Below, piece after piece: positions 48,406 to 60,003 of a stretch of DNA of 64,000 nucleotides. The DNA comes from Azoarcus sp. Lineage in GTDB: Bacteria; Pseudomonadota; Gammaproteobacteria; Burkholderiales; Rhodocyclaceae. Positions within the stretch are counted from its first letter, which is position 1. Every line of letters starts with the position of its first letter. Location: assembly GCA_031268195.1 (NCBI GenBank), contig JAIRXQ010000073.1, positions 1-64,000 on the forward strand. The letters are read 5' to 3'. A program made the translations under genes and the position numbers. Below the pieces are notes generated by a model. That model was given only the letters and a program-made list of their open reading frames with translations. It ran no database searches and had not been told where the DNA came from.

Positions 48406-48777
48406 ATGCGCACCTTTCAGGTCATGTTGTTCGTCCTGTGTCTGACGCTTGGGTTGTATCTGCTCGCCGCCGCGCCAGAATTTTTCATGCCCGCCCGCGA
48501 CGATCCCGCATGGGGGCATCAGTTCGGGGCGCCCGCCGCGCGTGCGCTCGGCGGCGGCTTGCTGGCGATCGCGGGCATGGCGTTCATCTACTTGCGCCAC
48601 CGCTATTACGGTGAGACGCCCTCTCTTCCCGGCCCGGCAATGCAGAAACTTTATTTCGCGTTCGCGCTGCTGGCGCTCGCGCTGATGACGCTGGCAATCA
48701 ATCTGGCCGAGCCGGTTCAGGCGCCCGCGCTCGCACCCGGGCCACCGCCGGCCCGGCCTGAAGCGCCAGGCCCTTGA
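48406..48777 (+). CDS. Small hypothetical membrane protein, 123 aa
   Basis: Three predicted membrane spans (about 5-24, 45-62, 80-98) and a Pro/Ala-rich tail of about 25 residues. No family was recognised. ATG at 48406 lies 20 bases after ruvB, so co-transcription is likely. The converging gene is xerC. Confidence 0.65.
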   Translation: MRTFQVMLFVLCLTLGLYLLAAAPEFFMPARDDPAWGHQFGAPAARALGGGLLAIAGMAFIYLRHRYYGETPSLPGPAMQKLYFAFALLALALMTLAINLAEPVQAPALAPGPPPARPEAPGP

Positions 48778-48918
48778 GGTATTCGCGCGCGGCTTGCAAG
48801 CCAGCCCACAGCCGGCCCCGCCAGCCATACCGCGGAAGCCGCGAAAATCCACGGATGCCGCCACAAGACGGAATGCGCCTTGCCGGAAGGCAGAGGAAAG
48901 CTCGCCATGACGTGCGGT

Positions 48919-49836
48919 CTATTTGCTGCGCGCACGCGGGTGCGTGGCATCGTAGACCTTGGCCAGATGTTGAAAATCGAGATGAGTGTAGACCTGCGTC
49001 GAACGAATGCTGGCGTGGCCGAGCAATTCCTGCACCGCGCGCAGATCGCCCGACGATTGCAGCAGATGGCTGGCGAAGCTGTGGCGGAACATATGGGGAT
49101 GCACGTGCACACCCAGCCCGCTTTGCTTCACCCACCGTGTCAGCCGCCCGCGTACGGCCCCGGCGCTCATGTGCCCGCCGTTGCGGGTGACGAACAACGC
49201 GGTCTCATCGCCCACCGGCAGTTGTCCGCGCACCGCCAGCCACGCCCGCAGCGCCGCGAGCGCCTGCGTGCCCACCGGCACCGTGCGCATGCGCGCACGC
49301 TTGCCGCACACCGTTACCATGCCTGCCGCGAAATCCACCCAACCGTTGTGGCTGCCGCTCGCGATATCCAGGCCGGAGAGCTCCGACAGGCGCAGCCCCG
49401 ATGAGTAGAACAGTTCGAACATGGCGCGGTCGCGCACTTCGAGCAGGGAGCCGCCGCTCGGGGCATCGAGTAGCGCCGCGACCTGTTCCGGCGACAACGC
49501 CTTGGGCAGCAGCGAAAGCGATTTGGGCGCGCGGATGCCGTCGACCGGGTTTTGCCGCGCCTCGCGATTGCGGATCAGCCAGCGATAAAGGCCCCGCCAT
49601 GCCGAAAGCGCGCGGGCAATCGAATGCCCCCCAAGCCCCGTGCCGTGCAGACGAGCGACGAAATGGCGGATGTCGGCGGCCTCCAGTTCCTGCGGCGCGC
49701 GCGCTTGCGCAAAACCGGCCAGCCGCGCGAGGTCGCGGCGATAGCCATCGAGCGTATGCGCGGCCACCCGCCGTTGCGTTGCCAGCCAGAGCAGATACGC
49801 CTCGGCCCAGTCCGGCAGAACAGCCTCGTCATTCAC
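48919..49836 (-). CDS. xerC: Tyrosine recombinase XerC
   Basis: The 305-residue recombinase has the N-terminal SAM-like domain (AEAYLLWLATQRRVAAHTLDGYRRDL) and the catalytic domain with Arg in SSGLRLSELSGLD near residue 150, HMFRHSFASHLL near residue 245 and the tyrosine in STQVYTHLD near residue 280. With XerD it resolves chromosome dimers at dif. The start is GTG at 49836, overlapping the DUF484 gene end; the frame is open upstream but that part is inside the DUF484 gene. Confidence 0.93.
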   Translation of the reverse strand: MNDEAVLPDWAEAYLLWLATQRRVAAHTLDGYRRDLARLAGFAQARAPQELEAADIRHFVARLHGTGLGGHSIARALSAWRGLYRWLIRNREARQNPVDGIRAPKSLSLLPKALSPEQVAALLDAPSGGSLLEVRDRAMFELFYSSGLRLSELSGLDIASGSHNGWVDFAAGMVTVCGKRARMRTVPVGTQALAALRAWLAVRGQLPVGDETALFVTRNGGHMSAGAVRGRLTRWVKQSGLGVHVHPHMFRHSFASHLLQSSGDLRAVQELLGHASIRSTQVYTHLDFQHLAKVYDATHPRARSK

Positions 49837-50485
49837 GCTCGGACGGCTGCGGGCAACACAGGGCCAATGACGCCAGCGCCGCGATGCGTTCGAGATAGAG
49901 CGTGCCCATGTCGCTGTAAAACCGCTCGGCTTCCTCGCTGCCAAGCGCGAGCAGCCCCACGATGCGGCTTTCCCGGCGCAACGGCATCAGCGCGACCGAA
50001 CGGATGTGCGGCGCCATCTCGCCGAACCAGCCCGCCACATCCGCGTTGCCGGGCGCGCCGCAGTACGGCCGCACCAGACCGGCGGCAAAGCGGCGCGCGG
50101 CATCGTCGGCATCACCGCCCGGCTCGCTCTCGCCGACGCCGTCCCAGAGGCACAAGGTCACGTGCGGCACAGCGAAATCGTTGCGCATGCTGGCGACGAG
50201 CGAGCGTCGTGCGGCGTCCGCATCGTCGGCGTCGAGCAGCGCCAAGGCGAGGCGATGCACTTTTTCGCTGACCTCGTCGTTTTGTTCGCCGAAGCGAATC
50301 AAATCCGCAAGCTTCTGTTCGAGTTGCTGCACCTTGCCGCGCAAAACCTGTACCTGTCGCTCGGTGAGCGAGATCACCTTGCCGTGACGCAGGGGCGGCA
50401 GGGTCAGCACGGCAAGCAGATCGGCGTGCGCACCCAGAAAATCGGGATGTTCCCGCAAGTAACTCACGACATCTTCGGCATTCAT
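49829..50485 (-). CDS. DUF484 family protein
   Basis: The 218-residue protein opens with the DUF484 pattern [25 protein letters not shown], has a coiled-coil-like segment ([24 protein letters not shown] near residue 40) and a GAF-like C-terminal domain ([20 protein letters not shown]). It sits between dapF and xerC, a conserved order in proteobacteria. ATG at 50485 overlaps the dapF stop in ATGA. Function is unknown. Confidence 0.93.
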   Translation of the reverse strand: MNAEDVVSYLREHPDFLGAHADLLAVLTLPPLRHGKVISLTERQVQVLRGKVQQLEQKLADLIRFGEQNDEVSEKVHRLALALLDADDADAARRSLVASMRNDFAVPHVTLCLWDGVGESEPGGDADDAARRFAAGLVRPYCGAPGNADVAGWFGEMAPHIRSVALMPLRRESRIVGLLALGSEEAERFYSDMGTLYLERIAALASLALCCPQPSERE

Positions 50486-51339
50486 TGCGCTGAATCCCCG
50501 CTGTTATTGTTGAGCGTCATCTCACCCTCGAATACGGCCACTGCCGGGCCGGTCATCATGACCGGCTCGCCCTTCCCCGCCCAGGCGATGCCCAGTCTGC
50601 CGCCGCGTGTGTCGACGCGCACGGGCGAAGCGGCCAGCTCGCGCAGGATGACCGTGACCGCCGCAGCGCATGCGCCAGTGCCGCAAGCCAGGGTTTCGCC
50701 CACGCCGCGCTCGAAAACGCGCAAGCGGACATGATGCGTGTCGAGCACTTCGACAAAGCCGGCATTGACCCGCGCCGGAAACGCCGGATGCAATTCGATT
50801 TTCGCTCCCAGCCTCGCCACCGGCGCGGCATCGACGTTGGCCACCACCTGCACCGCATGCGGATTGCCCATCGACAGCGTGGTGATCGCCAACGTTTGGC
50901 CGTCGACTTCCAGCGGCTGCACGATGGCCTCGGATTCGGTCACGAAAGGAATGCGGGCCGGATCGAACACCGGCGCGCCCATGTCGACCGTCACCAGACC
51001 GTTGTCGGTGAGCCGGAGCTCGATGATGCCGCTGCGGGTTTCGACGCGAATCTTGCGCTTGTCCGTCAGCCCTTTGTCATGAACGAAGCGCACGAAACAG
51101 CGCGCGCCGTTGCCGCATTGCTCCACTTCGCCGCCATCGGCGTTGAAGATGCGATAGCGGAAATCGACATCCGCCCGTGCGGGCGGCTCCACCAGCAAGA
51201 CCTGATCACAGCCGACGCCAAAATGCCGGTCCGCGAGCGCGCGCACTTGCGCCGGAGTCAACGACACGGGCGTGCGCGTGGCATCGACGACCACGAAATC
51301 GTTACCCAGTCCGTGCATCTTGGTGAAGGAGAGTTTCAT
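50482..51339 (-). CDS. dapF: Diaminopimelate epimerase
   Basis: The 285-residue enzyme converts LL- to meso-diaminopimelate for lysine and peptidoglycan synthesis. Both catalytic cysteines are visible: [10 protein letters not shown] near residue 74 and [11 protein letters not shown] near residue 219. The N-terminal [13 protein letters not shown] is standard. ATG at 51339 ([10 protein letters not shown]) is preferred over an open extension to 51399. Confidence 0.97.
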   Translation of the reverse strand: MKLSFTKMHGLGNDFVVVDATRTPVSLTPAQVRALADRHFGVGCDQVLLVEPPARADVDFRYRIFNADGGEVEQCGNGARCFVRFVHDKGLTDKRKIRVETRSGIIELRLTDNGLVTVDMGAPVFDPARIPFVTESEAIVQPLEVDGQTLAITTLSMGNPHAVQVVANVDAAPVARLGAKIELHPAFPARVNAGFVEVLDTHHVRLRVFERGVGETLACGTGACAAAVTVILRELAASPVRVDTRGGRLGIAWAGKGEPVMMTGPAVAVFEGEMTLNNNSGDSAQ

Positions 51340-51398
51340 CGCATTCGGTGCGAAAGCGGCTATTGGGCGATTCTCACCCAGCCTCGGGCCAGCGTCCA

Positions 51399-52274
51399 CT
51401 AATAAAGCCGCACCTGCCCTTCGGGGCGCGTCTTGAAACGGCGATGTACCCAGTAATATTGCTCAGGCATGGTGCGCACTACGCCTTCGAGCCATGCGTT
51501 CATGCGCCGGGTATCGGCTTCCACGTCCGCCGTGGGGAAATCCGCCCACGGCTCGCCAATCTCCAGTACGTAACCGCCGCTGTCCGGCAACATGCGCGTG
51601 ACGCACGACAAAACCTTCGCCTTGCCCAGGCGTGCCAGCCTCGGCAGGCCGACGATGGTGGCGGCCTCGACACCGAAAAACGGCACGAAGATCGCGTCCT
51701 TGCGGCCATAGTCCATGTCGGGCAGATAGTAAAAAGGCCGCCCTTCCCGCATCGCTTTGACCGCGCCGCGCATGCCGTCCTGCCGGGTCAGCAGGAGTTG
51801 ATCCCCGAAGCGTGAGCGTCCGTGGTAGAGCAGACCATCGAGGGCGGGATTTCTTTTCTGGCGCGAATAGACGCTCACGGCGTCGATTTCCATCGCCAGC
51901 CGCGTGGCCCCGGCGTCCAGTCCGACGAAGTGCGGCACGAGCAGAATCACCGGCTCGCGCGCGTCATAGCACGCGGCGAGGCGTTCCAGCCCGTCGATGC
52001 GAACGATGCGGCGCAGGCGTTCTGCCGGCGCCCACCACAGCAGGCTGCGCTCGAACAGGCTGCGGCCGAGCGCCTGAAAATGACGGCGCGCGAGCCTGCG
52101 CCGCGCCGCTTCGTCCAGCTCGGGAAAGCACAGCCGCAGGTTGGTCAGGGCGATCCGCCGCCGGGGCGCGGCCAGATAGAAGAACAGCCCCCCCATCACG
52201 CGCCCGAACGGGGCAAGCAGCGCCAGCGGCAGCCAGTGCAACAGCCAGAAGATCAGTATTCCCAGTCGCGTCAT
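51399..52274 (-). CDS. Lipid A late acyltransferase, LpxL/HtrB family (second of a tandem pair)
   Basis: The 291-residue protein has an N-terminal membrane anchor ([21 protein letters not shown] in part), the acyltransferase motif HFVGLD near residue 110 (HX4D/E) and the closing [14 protein letters not shown]. It adds a secondary acyl chain to lipid A at the inner membrane. ATG at 52274 overlaps the stop of the upstream paralogue by 3 bases. Confidence 0.92.
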   Translation of the reverse strand: MTRLGILIFWLLHWLPLALLAPFGRVMGGLFFYLAAPRRRIALTNLRLCFPELDEAARRRLARRHFQALGRSLFERSLLWWAPAERLRRIVRIDGLERLAACYDAREPVILLVPHFVGLDAGATRLAMEIDAVSVYSRQKRNPALDGLLYHGRSRFGDQLLLTRQDGMRGAVKAMREGRPFYYLPDMDYGRKDAIFVPFFGVEAATIVGLPRLARLGKAKVLSCVTRMLPDSGGYVLEIGEPWADFPTADVEADTRRMNAWLEGVVRTMPEQYYWVHRRFKTRPEGQVRLY

Positions 52275-53155
52275 GGCCCGGCCTCGCCCTCTTGCCCGCG
52301 TTGGCTGCGCGGACGTTTGTAACGGTTGTAGCCCCACAGGTATTGCGCCGGGCATTGCCGGATGATGCGCTCGAGTTCGCGATTCATCGCCGCGCAGCGC
52401 GCCGCCAAATCGCCTGTCGGTGCTTCCACCGGCAGCGAATAATGCACCGCATAACCCTCGCCGCGCGGCAGGCGTTCGACCCAGACGTAGATCGTGCGCA
52501 CGCCGCGCACTTCGGCCAGTCGCATGCCGAGCGTCATCGTCCATGCCGGGCAGCCGAAGAAATCCACCCACACACCCTCGCCCTCGCCCGGTACCTGATC
52601 GGGCAATATGCCCACCATGTCGTGCGCGCGCAGCGCCTTGAGCAGTTGACGCACGCCCGCGAAATCGGCAGGCGCGGTCGTCACCTGGCCGCGAATACGC
52701 CCGGCTTGCATCATGGGTTCGAGGGCGCGATAGCGTGGCGGGCGGTAGAGCACCGTGAGCGGCGCGCTGCCCACATGACCGCAGTAATGCGCCGCCAGTT
52801 CGAAGCAACCCAGATGCGGCGTGACGAATACAATGCCCGCCCCCTCGCGGCGCGCGGCATCGACCAGCTCCCGCCCATGCACGGCCTTCACCTTCGCCAG
52901 CACTTCATCGAGCGGGCGCAACCAGATCCAGCACACTTCCAGGCCCTGCCGCCCGGCCTCGGCAACCGCCTGCCGCAGCAACGCGGACGGCGGCTCCCCG
53001 ACGGCCTGCGCGAGGTTGGCGCGCAGGCGGCGGCGATAGGAACCGGAGCAGGCATAGACCAGCCACCCGGCCATGCCGCCCAGGCGGTGCAGCCACACCA
53101 GCGGCAAACGGGAGACGAGGCGGAAAACGAGGCGGAAAAAAAGATCGACGATCAC
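52271..53155 (-). CDS. Lipid A late acyltransferase, LpxL/HtrB family (first of a tandem pair)
   Basis: The 294-residue paralogue has an N-terminal amphipathic/hydrophobic anchor, the motif HLGCFE near residue 103 (HX4E), ILPDQVPGEGEGVWVDFFG near residue 190 and the end QYLWGYNRYKRP. The start is a GTG at 53155 without a clear Shine-Dalgarno site. It heads the leftward group acyltransferase-acyltransferase-dapF-DUF484-xerC and is divergent from metK. Which paralogue adds which chain cannot be told. Confidence 0.9.
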   Translation of the reverse strand: MIVDLFFRLVFRLVSRLPLVWLHRLGGMAGWLVYACSGSYRRRLRANLAQAVGEPPSALLRQAVAEAGRQGLEVCWIWLRPLDEVLAKVKAVHGRELVDAARREGAGIVFVTPHLGCFELAAHYCGHVGSAPLTVLYRPPRYRALEPMMQAGRIRGQVTTAPADFAGVRQLLKALRAHDMVGILPDQVPGEGEGVWVDFFGCPAWTMTLGMRLAEVRGVRTIYVWVERLPRGEGYAVHYSLPVEAPTGDLAARCAAMNRELERIIRQCPAQYLWGYNRYKRPRSQRGQEGEAGP

Positions 53156-53216
53156 GAAAATGTTGTTTGCATCGAGTGTGATGCGTGCCCTGAAGCGGCG
53201 GTAAAACCAAATGAAT

Positions 53217-53244
53217 TTGACTTGCGACTACATTAACCTATAAT
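53217..53244 (+). promoter_or_regulatory. Sigma-70 promoter for the metK operon
   Basis: TTGACT (53217-53222) and a perfect TATAAT (53239-53244) are separated by 16 bases. Transcription from here gives a leader of about 150 bases before metK. Confidence 0.75.
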
Positions 53245-53250
53245 TGTGCC

Positions 53251-53399
53251 CGAACCGCCGAGTTAACTCGACAACTTGCAGGGCGGCCGCCAGATTCATG
53301 GGCGAAAAAATACTGCTAAAGCGTCAGCTGCTCGACGAAATCCCCAGAGTCGGCCATGACGCCGAAACCTTTGGGGATTTTTTGTTTTCAGGAGCAGTC
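53251..53399 (+). promoter_or_regulatory. Structured metK leader, candidate riboswitch/attenuator
   Basis: After the promoter the leader can form CCGCC (53255-53259) with GGCGG (53282-53286), CGCC with GGCG nearby (53289-53304), CGTC/GACG (53322-53337), and then the intrinsic terminator at 53338-53384. A TTGCA (53276-53280) and GCTAAAG (53315-53321) recall conserved boxes of SAM-II riboswitches, but the pseudoknot pairing could not be completed and the spacing is longer, so no known class is assigned. No short Met-rich leader peptide was found. Confidence 0.5.
53338..53384 (+). terminator. Intrinsic terminator (attenuator) before metK
   Basis: AAATCCCCA (53338-53346) pairs with TGGGGATTT (53372-53380), with an inner TCGGC/GCCGA stem, followed by TTTTTTG. 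The T-run ends about 7 bases before the AGGAG ribosome binding site of metK, so termination here would shut off the operon. Confidence 0.8.
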
Positions 53400-54566
<1,167 letters not shown>

Positions 54567-54577
54567 GGAACCGAACA

Positions 54578-55978
<1,401 letters not shown>

Positions 55979-56136
55979 GCGCCCTGCATTTCCCGCGCTT
56001 CGCACCACGGCGCCCACAGGCGGTCTTCCAGACTGGTTGGAGATACCACTGTGGACGATCGAGGTCTTGGCATGACCCCACTTTTCACTCGGGAAGGCGC
56101 GCATGACCGCGTGTTCTTGCGCAGCCCTGGAATCCG

Positions 56137-56961
56137 ATGTCCATGAACTCCTTCCACGCTCGCCAAGGCAAACCGCGCCCCATTGCACGGACTGCCGCCG
56201 CTGTGCGTGATGCTGCCAGCGCGCGCGCCGATGTGCTGCTCGTCCGACAAGGGCTGGCCGCTTCGCGCGCCGAGGCGAGAATCCTCATCGAGACAGGGCG
56301 CGTCTCGTGGAATGGCGGCGTGATCGCCAAGCCGGGGAGCGAATTGCCCGCCGAGGCGCGGCTGACACTGGCGGCTTCCGACGAGGCGCGCTACGTTTCG
56401 CGCGGCGGACTCAAGCTCGCGGGGGCATTGCGGGAGAGCGGCGTTGCCGTGGCCGGACGGGTATGCCTTGATGTAGGGCAATCGACGGGCGGCTTCACCG
56501 ATTGCCTGTTGCAAGCGGGCGCGGTGCGGGTCGTGGGAGTGGATGTGGGACACGGGCAATTGCATGCGAAGTTGCGCGGCGATGCGCGGGTCGCCAGCGT
56601 CGAGGGCGTCAATTGCCGGGCGCTCGCCGCCGCCGACCTTGGGGGGGCCCTGCCCGCTTCCGGGTTCGATTTGATCGTGGCCGATGTAAGCTTCATCTCG
56701 CTTACCCTGATCCTGCCCCGGCTGCCCGCGCTGCTCGCGGCGGCGGGCGACATGCTATTGCTGGTGAAACCGCAATTCGAGGTCGGCCCGGAGGGCGTCG
56801 GCAAGGGCGGCATCGTACGCGACGCGTGCCGCTATGACGAGGTTGAGAAAAAGCTGTGCGAGTGCGCCGGCGGCTTGCGGCTTCGAGTTCGTGGCTGGCT
56901 CGATAGTCCCCTGGCGGGCGGAGACGGCAACCGCGAATTTTTTATTTGGATGACCCCATGA
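56137..56961 (+). CDS. tlyA: TlyA family rRNA (cytidine-2'-O)-methyltransferase
   Basis: The 274-residue protein has an N-terminal S4 RNA-binding domain (ADVLLVRQGLAASRAEARILIETGRVSWNG in two parts, about 32-90) and an FtsJ-like methyltransferase domain with CLDVGQSTGGFTDCLLQAGA near residue 109 and VKPQFEVGPEGVGKGGIVRD near residue 210. The usual family motif is DVGxSTGGFT; it is intact. It uses SAM, fitting its place in the methyl-cycle operon. The 158 bases before it hold no recognised site. ATG at 56137. Confidence 0.92.
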   Translation: MSMNSFHARQGKPRPIARTAAAVRDAASARADVLLVRQGLAASRAEARILIETGRVSWNGGVIAKPGSELPAEARLTLAASDEARYVSRGGLKLAGALRESGVAVAGRVCLDVGQSTGGFTDCLLQAGAVRVVGVDVGHGQLHAKLRGDARVASVEGVNCRALAAADLGGALPASGFDLIVADVSFISLTLILPRLPALLAAAGDMLLLVKPQFEVGPEGVGKGGIVRDACRYDEVEKKLCECAGGLRLRVRGWLDSPLAGGDGNREFFIWMTP

Positions 56962-57806
56962 GCACCGAGCTTTCCATCGAATTCTTCCCGCCGCAAACAC
57001 CTGAAGGCATGGCGAAACTAAAAGCCGAACGCGCCAGACTCGCGACGCTGAAGCCTGCATTCTTCTCCGTCACCTACGGCGCGGGCGGCTCGACGCGCGA
57101 GCGCACCTTCGCCGTCATCCGCGAAATCGCGGCGGAAGGGTTCGATGCCGCACCGCACCTGTCGTGCGTCGGCTCGACCAAGGCGGGCATCCGGGAAGTT
57201 CTCGCACAGTTCCGCGCCGAGGACATCCGCCGCATCGTGACCTTGCGCGGCGATCTGCCCTCCGGCATGGCCGAAGCGGGCGAACTGCGCTACGCCAACG
57301 AACTGGTGGAATTCATCCGCAGCGAAACGGGCGACGCGTTCCAGATTCTCGTCGCCGCTTACCCAGAATGGCATCCGCAGGCAAAAACGCCCGAGGTCGA
57401 TCTACAAAACTTCGTACGCAAAGTAAAAGCGGGCGCAAACGCGGCGATCACGCAATATTTCTACAACGCCGATGCCTATTTCCACTTCGTCGACCAAGCG
57501 CGCGCACTCGGCGCGGACATACCGGTTTATCCGGGTATCATGCCCATCGTCAGCTTTTACAAACTCTCGCGCTTCTCGGACGCCTGCGGCGCGGACATTC
57601 CGCGCTGGATGCGGCGGCGCTTCGAGAGCTATGGCGACGACGTGGATTCGATCCGCGCTTTCGGGCTGGATGTCGTCACCGGGCTGTGCGAAAAGCTGCT
57701 CACGGGCGGCGCGCCAGGGCTGCATTTCTACAGCATGAACCAGTCGGCGCTGACGCTGGAAATCTGGCGGCGGCTCACGGGAACGGCGAAAGAGGCGGCG
57801 AAGTAG
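56958..57806 (+). CDS. metF: 5,10-methylenetetrahydrofolate reductase
   Basis: The 282-residue flavoenzyme supplies methyl-tetrahydrofolate for methionine synthesis. It shows SIEFFPPQTPEG near residue 6, FFSVTYGAGGSTRERTF near residue 35, ITQYFYNADAYFHFVD near residue 162 and GLHFYSMNQS near residue 252. ATG at 56958 overlaps the tlyA stop in ATGA. A GCGATCGC palindrome follows the gene at about 57815, with no clear terminator. Confidence 0.97.
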   Translation: MSTELSIEFFPPQTPEGMAKLKAERARLATLKPAFFSVTYGAGGSTRERTFAVIREIAAEGFDAAPHLSCVGSTKAGIREVLAQFRAEDIRRIVTLRGDLPSGMAEAGELRYANELVEFIRSETGDAFQILVAAYPEWHPQAKTPEVDLQNFVRKVKAGANAAITQYFYNADAYFHFVDQARALGADIPVYPGIMPIVSFYKLSRFSDACGADIPRWMRRRFESYGDDVDSIRAFGLDVVTGLCEKLLTGGAPGLHFYSMNQSALTLEIWRRLTGTAKEAAK

Positions 57807-57941
57807 ACGCGATTGCGATCGCGATCGAGCGGTGGCACAACGCGCATCGGCGCATCTACCGCCGGACGGCGGAGCTTTTCGCGCCCCCGGTCTTGGGAGC
57901 GTTATACTTGCCGGAATCATGATAAGCAGGAAGTATAAAGA

Positions 57942-58586
57942 ATGTTCGAGTATATTGAACGATCCATGTTGGCAGTCTCTGGTGAAGCAGTAAACTGCCA
58001 CGGACATCCTTGGCGGAAAAGGGACGGGGTACTCAATTCGTTTGCTCCGGAAAAGAGGTTACCTTATCCTTCGGACGGAAATGTTTTTCAGCGGCCTGAC
58101 TTTGAGGCGATTCGAAACATTGAAGAAGGCAGAAAAGCGCAAACTGATAGTATTGAGGTGATTATTAGTGATTCTCGAATGATCAGTCGCGGGTCTCAAT
58201 TTGGGCATGTTGCGATTGTGGTCGATGGCGTGGCATACTCTCGGGCGCATAGTATTTACGCAACAATGCCGTATAAAGAATATATCGCCGCACAGATGGC
58301 GTGGCGTAATTCTATTGGTTATGTCCTCCGGGTTTCCTTGGATGAGAAAAATAAAATTGAAACAGAACTGAAGCGGCGCGTTACTATAACCACTCAAGAT
58401 CCTGGTAATCATAAATATGATATCTTGAGTAATAGTTGTTCCTCAAATGTGGCTGATGTATTGGATATGGTGGGGATTGTTGCGTACGACCCGAGAGGGT
58501 TTGGCGTGGTTAGCCCCTCCGATCTGGCGGTTGGTTTACCTCGATCGAAACGGCTGGCCGAAAAACGTGACTATCCAAAAAAATGA
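57942..58586 (+). CDS. Putative permuted papain-like / NlpC-type peptidase, candidate effector
   Basis: The 214-residue protein is not closely recognised. A His in SQFGHVAIVVDG (His89) followed much later by a Cys in ILSNSCSSNVADVLDMVG (Cys166) is the His-then-Cys order of permuted papain-like and LRAT/NlpC-type hydrolases. No signal peptide is visible. The gene is markedly AT-richer than its surroundings. GGAAG precedes the ATG, and the stop overlaps the next gene in ATGA. A bacteriocidal amidase-type effector paired with an exported immunity protein is the best inference; a housekeeping hydrolase is the alternative. Confidence 0.6.
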   Translation: MFEYIERSMLAVSGEAVNCHGHPWRKRDGVLNSFAPEKRLPYPSDGNVFQRPDFEAIRNIEEGRKAQTDSIEVIISDSRMISRGSQFGHVAIVVDGVAYSRAHSIYATMPYKEYIAAQMAWRNSIGYVLRVSLDEKNKIETELKRRVTITTQDPGNHKYDILSNSCSSNVADVLDMVGIVAYDPRGFGVVSPSDLAVGLPRSKRLAEKRDYPKK

Positions 58587-58873
58587 ATATTAAAAAAATT
58601 TTCACGATATCATTCTGCGCTTTTTTAGGTAGCGTAACAGGAGCATGCTCCGAAATGCCGCGTGAATTATGGATTGCAACGAAACATATTGCCGTTTATG
58701 CCTCTGAAACGGATGGGGAGGAAGTGATTTTATTCCAGCTCAAGCCCGGAGACGTTTGTACCCCGTTGCGGGAGGTGGCAATAAAGGTTTATCTGCATAG
58801 CGAGATTTTGTGTGAAAAAGGCAAGGGGTGGGTGATTGACAAAACCAGCTTCGATGTTCGCAAAGCCGACTGA
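58583..58873 (+). CDS. Small exported SH3-like protein, candidate immunity protein
   Basis: The 96-residue product has an N-terminal signal (about 1-21) with a possible lipobox VTGAC (Cys22). The remainder (ELWIATKHIAVYASETDGEE, then QLKPGDVCTPLREVAIKVY, GKGWVI) resembles a bacterial SH3-like fold. Two further Cys could form a disulfide. It overlaps the preceding gene by 4 bases, so the two are translated together. A periplasmic partner of a cell-wall-directed enzyme would fit an immunity role; this is inference. Confidence 0.6.
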   Translation: MNIKKIFTISFCAFLGSVTGACSEMPRELWIATKHIAVYASETDGEEVILFQLKPGDVCTPLREVAIKVYLHSEILCEKGKGWVIDKTSFDVRKAD

Positions 58874-59066
58874 CCTGATTATTCCCACAGTCCCTGCCCC
58901 CCAGAACCTGCCCGCTTCTCTCCCCGGTTCGGCATCCTTGGCGCGCCCGGCGCCCCACATCCCGCTTTGACAGAAATTTCTCCCGCCGCGCGGAAGCTCC
59001 TCGTGTCATCATCGTGACACATTGTGTTGGCAAACTGATCCTTCTATTTATCGACCACGATGGATC

Positions 59067-59486
59067 ATGCAAAAATTTGTTGAGCATATAAAGGCCAGAA
59101 GACTGGCCAAAAATATGAAACGCGTACTTTCGATCATGCTGTGCGTACTGGCCGTCATTCTTATTTGTTTTTTGCTGAAGGAAACCTGGCAACTGATTGC
59201 AATCCTGATGAAAAATGTTTCAGGCCATAACAGTTACGAAATGATCGAGATTATCGTGATTTGGTTTTTGTATTTCGAATTCATTGCGTTGATTGCAAAA
59301 TATTTTGAATCAAAATTTCATTTCCCGTTGCGCTATTTTATTTATATTGGCATTACGGCAATCATTCGATTGATCGTCGTCGACCATGAAAAACCCGTGT
59401 CTACGCTGATTTACGCGCTGGCCATTCTGGTTTTGTTGTTTTCGCTTTATATCGCCAATACTCGTCTGCTCAGGCGGGAATACTGA
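59067..59486 (+). CDS. psiE: PsiE family membrane protein
   Basis: The 139-residue protein has four predicted membrane spans (about 17-37, 58-80, 90-107 and 113-133) and motifs of the phosphate-starvation-inducible PsiE family ([37 protein letters not shown]). Length equals E. coli PsiE (136). ATG at 59067 is chosen over an open extension to 59022. It belongs to the AT-rich segment. No Pho box was identified. Confidence 0.85.
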   Translation: MQKFVEHIKARRLAKNMKRVLSIMLCVLAVILICFLLKETWQLIAILMKNVSGHNSYEMIEIIVIWFLYFEFIALIAKYFESKFHFPLRYFIYIGITAIIRLIVVDHEKPVSTLIYALAILVLLFSLYIANTRLLRREY

Positions 59487-59547
59487 CCCCCGTCACCAGG
59501 AGAACAGGAGAGGAAGCGCAGATCGCACCCGCCAGACCGGCGGCGGG

Positions 59548-60003
59548 TCATGCTTTGCATTTTCGGCAGGCGCCCTGTATTTCAATACCATTATCCTGCA
59601 AAGACATCCCCAATTCATCCAGTCTGGCACGCATGGCTTGGTACAGAATGGGGTCTTCCAACTCTTCCGCCTGTTGACATTCCGAGCACACGAACATGAG
59701 CAGGGAGTGTTCGTCGTGGTTGCCGGTGCACGGCACATACGCATTCAGAGCGTTGATGCGGTGCGCCAGCCCGTGGCGCAGCAAAAAATCCAGGGTTCGA
59801 TAAATGGTCGTCGGTGCCAGCCGCACGCCTTGGTCACGCATCCATTCGATCAGATCATAGGCTTTGACTGGACTGCCCGCCGACAAAAGCAACCCCAGAA
59901 CCGCACGGCGCAATCTCGTCAGGCGCGCACCGCGCCGGGCGCAGATTTCTTCCGCTTCCCGCAAGCCGGGGGTGGCAATATCGAAACGATCCTTTTTCAT
60001 CAT
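59548..60003 (-). CDS. zur: Zinc uptake regulator Zur (Fur family)
   Basis: The 151-residue repressor has a winged-helix domain (about 20-90: RLTRLRRAVLGLLLSAGSPVKAYDLIEWM, then PTTIYRTLDFLLRHGLAHRI) and Cys pairs CSECQQ near residue 110 and CRKCKA at the C terminus, which form the structural zinc site. HDEHSLLMFVC is the Zur/Fur metal-site region. It is the last gene of the zinc operon, overlapping the DUF3299 gene by 4 bases, so it may be autoregulated. Zinc rather than iron is inferred from the neighbours. Confidence 0.9.
   Translation of the reverse strand: MMKKDRFDIATPGLREAEEICARRGARLTRLRRAVLGLLLSAGSPVKAYDLIEWMRDQGVRLAPTTIYRTLDFLLRHGLAHRINALNAYVPCTGNHDEHSLLMFVCSECQQAEELEDPILYQAMRARLDELGMSLQDNGIEIQGACRKCKA

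Noticed and set aside
48717-48908. Possible small membrane protein downstream of xerC on the minus strand
   Set aside because: It has one hydrophobic stretch and a ribosome-binding region too weak to call, and overlaps the end of the 48406-48777 gene; composition is consistent with chance.
53255-53321. SAM-II riboswitch assignment
   Set aside because: P1-like pairing, TTGCA and GCTAAAG are present, but the second pseudoknot helix could not be drawn and the spacing between the boxes is about 16 bases too long, so only an unclassified leader is reported.
54567-54577. SAH riboswitch before ahcY
   Set aside because: The gap between metK and ahcY is only 11 bases, far too short for one.
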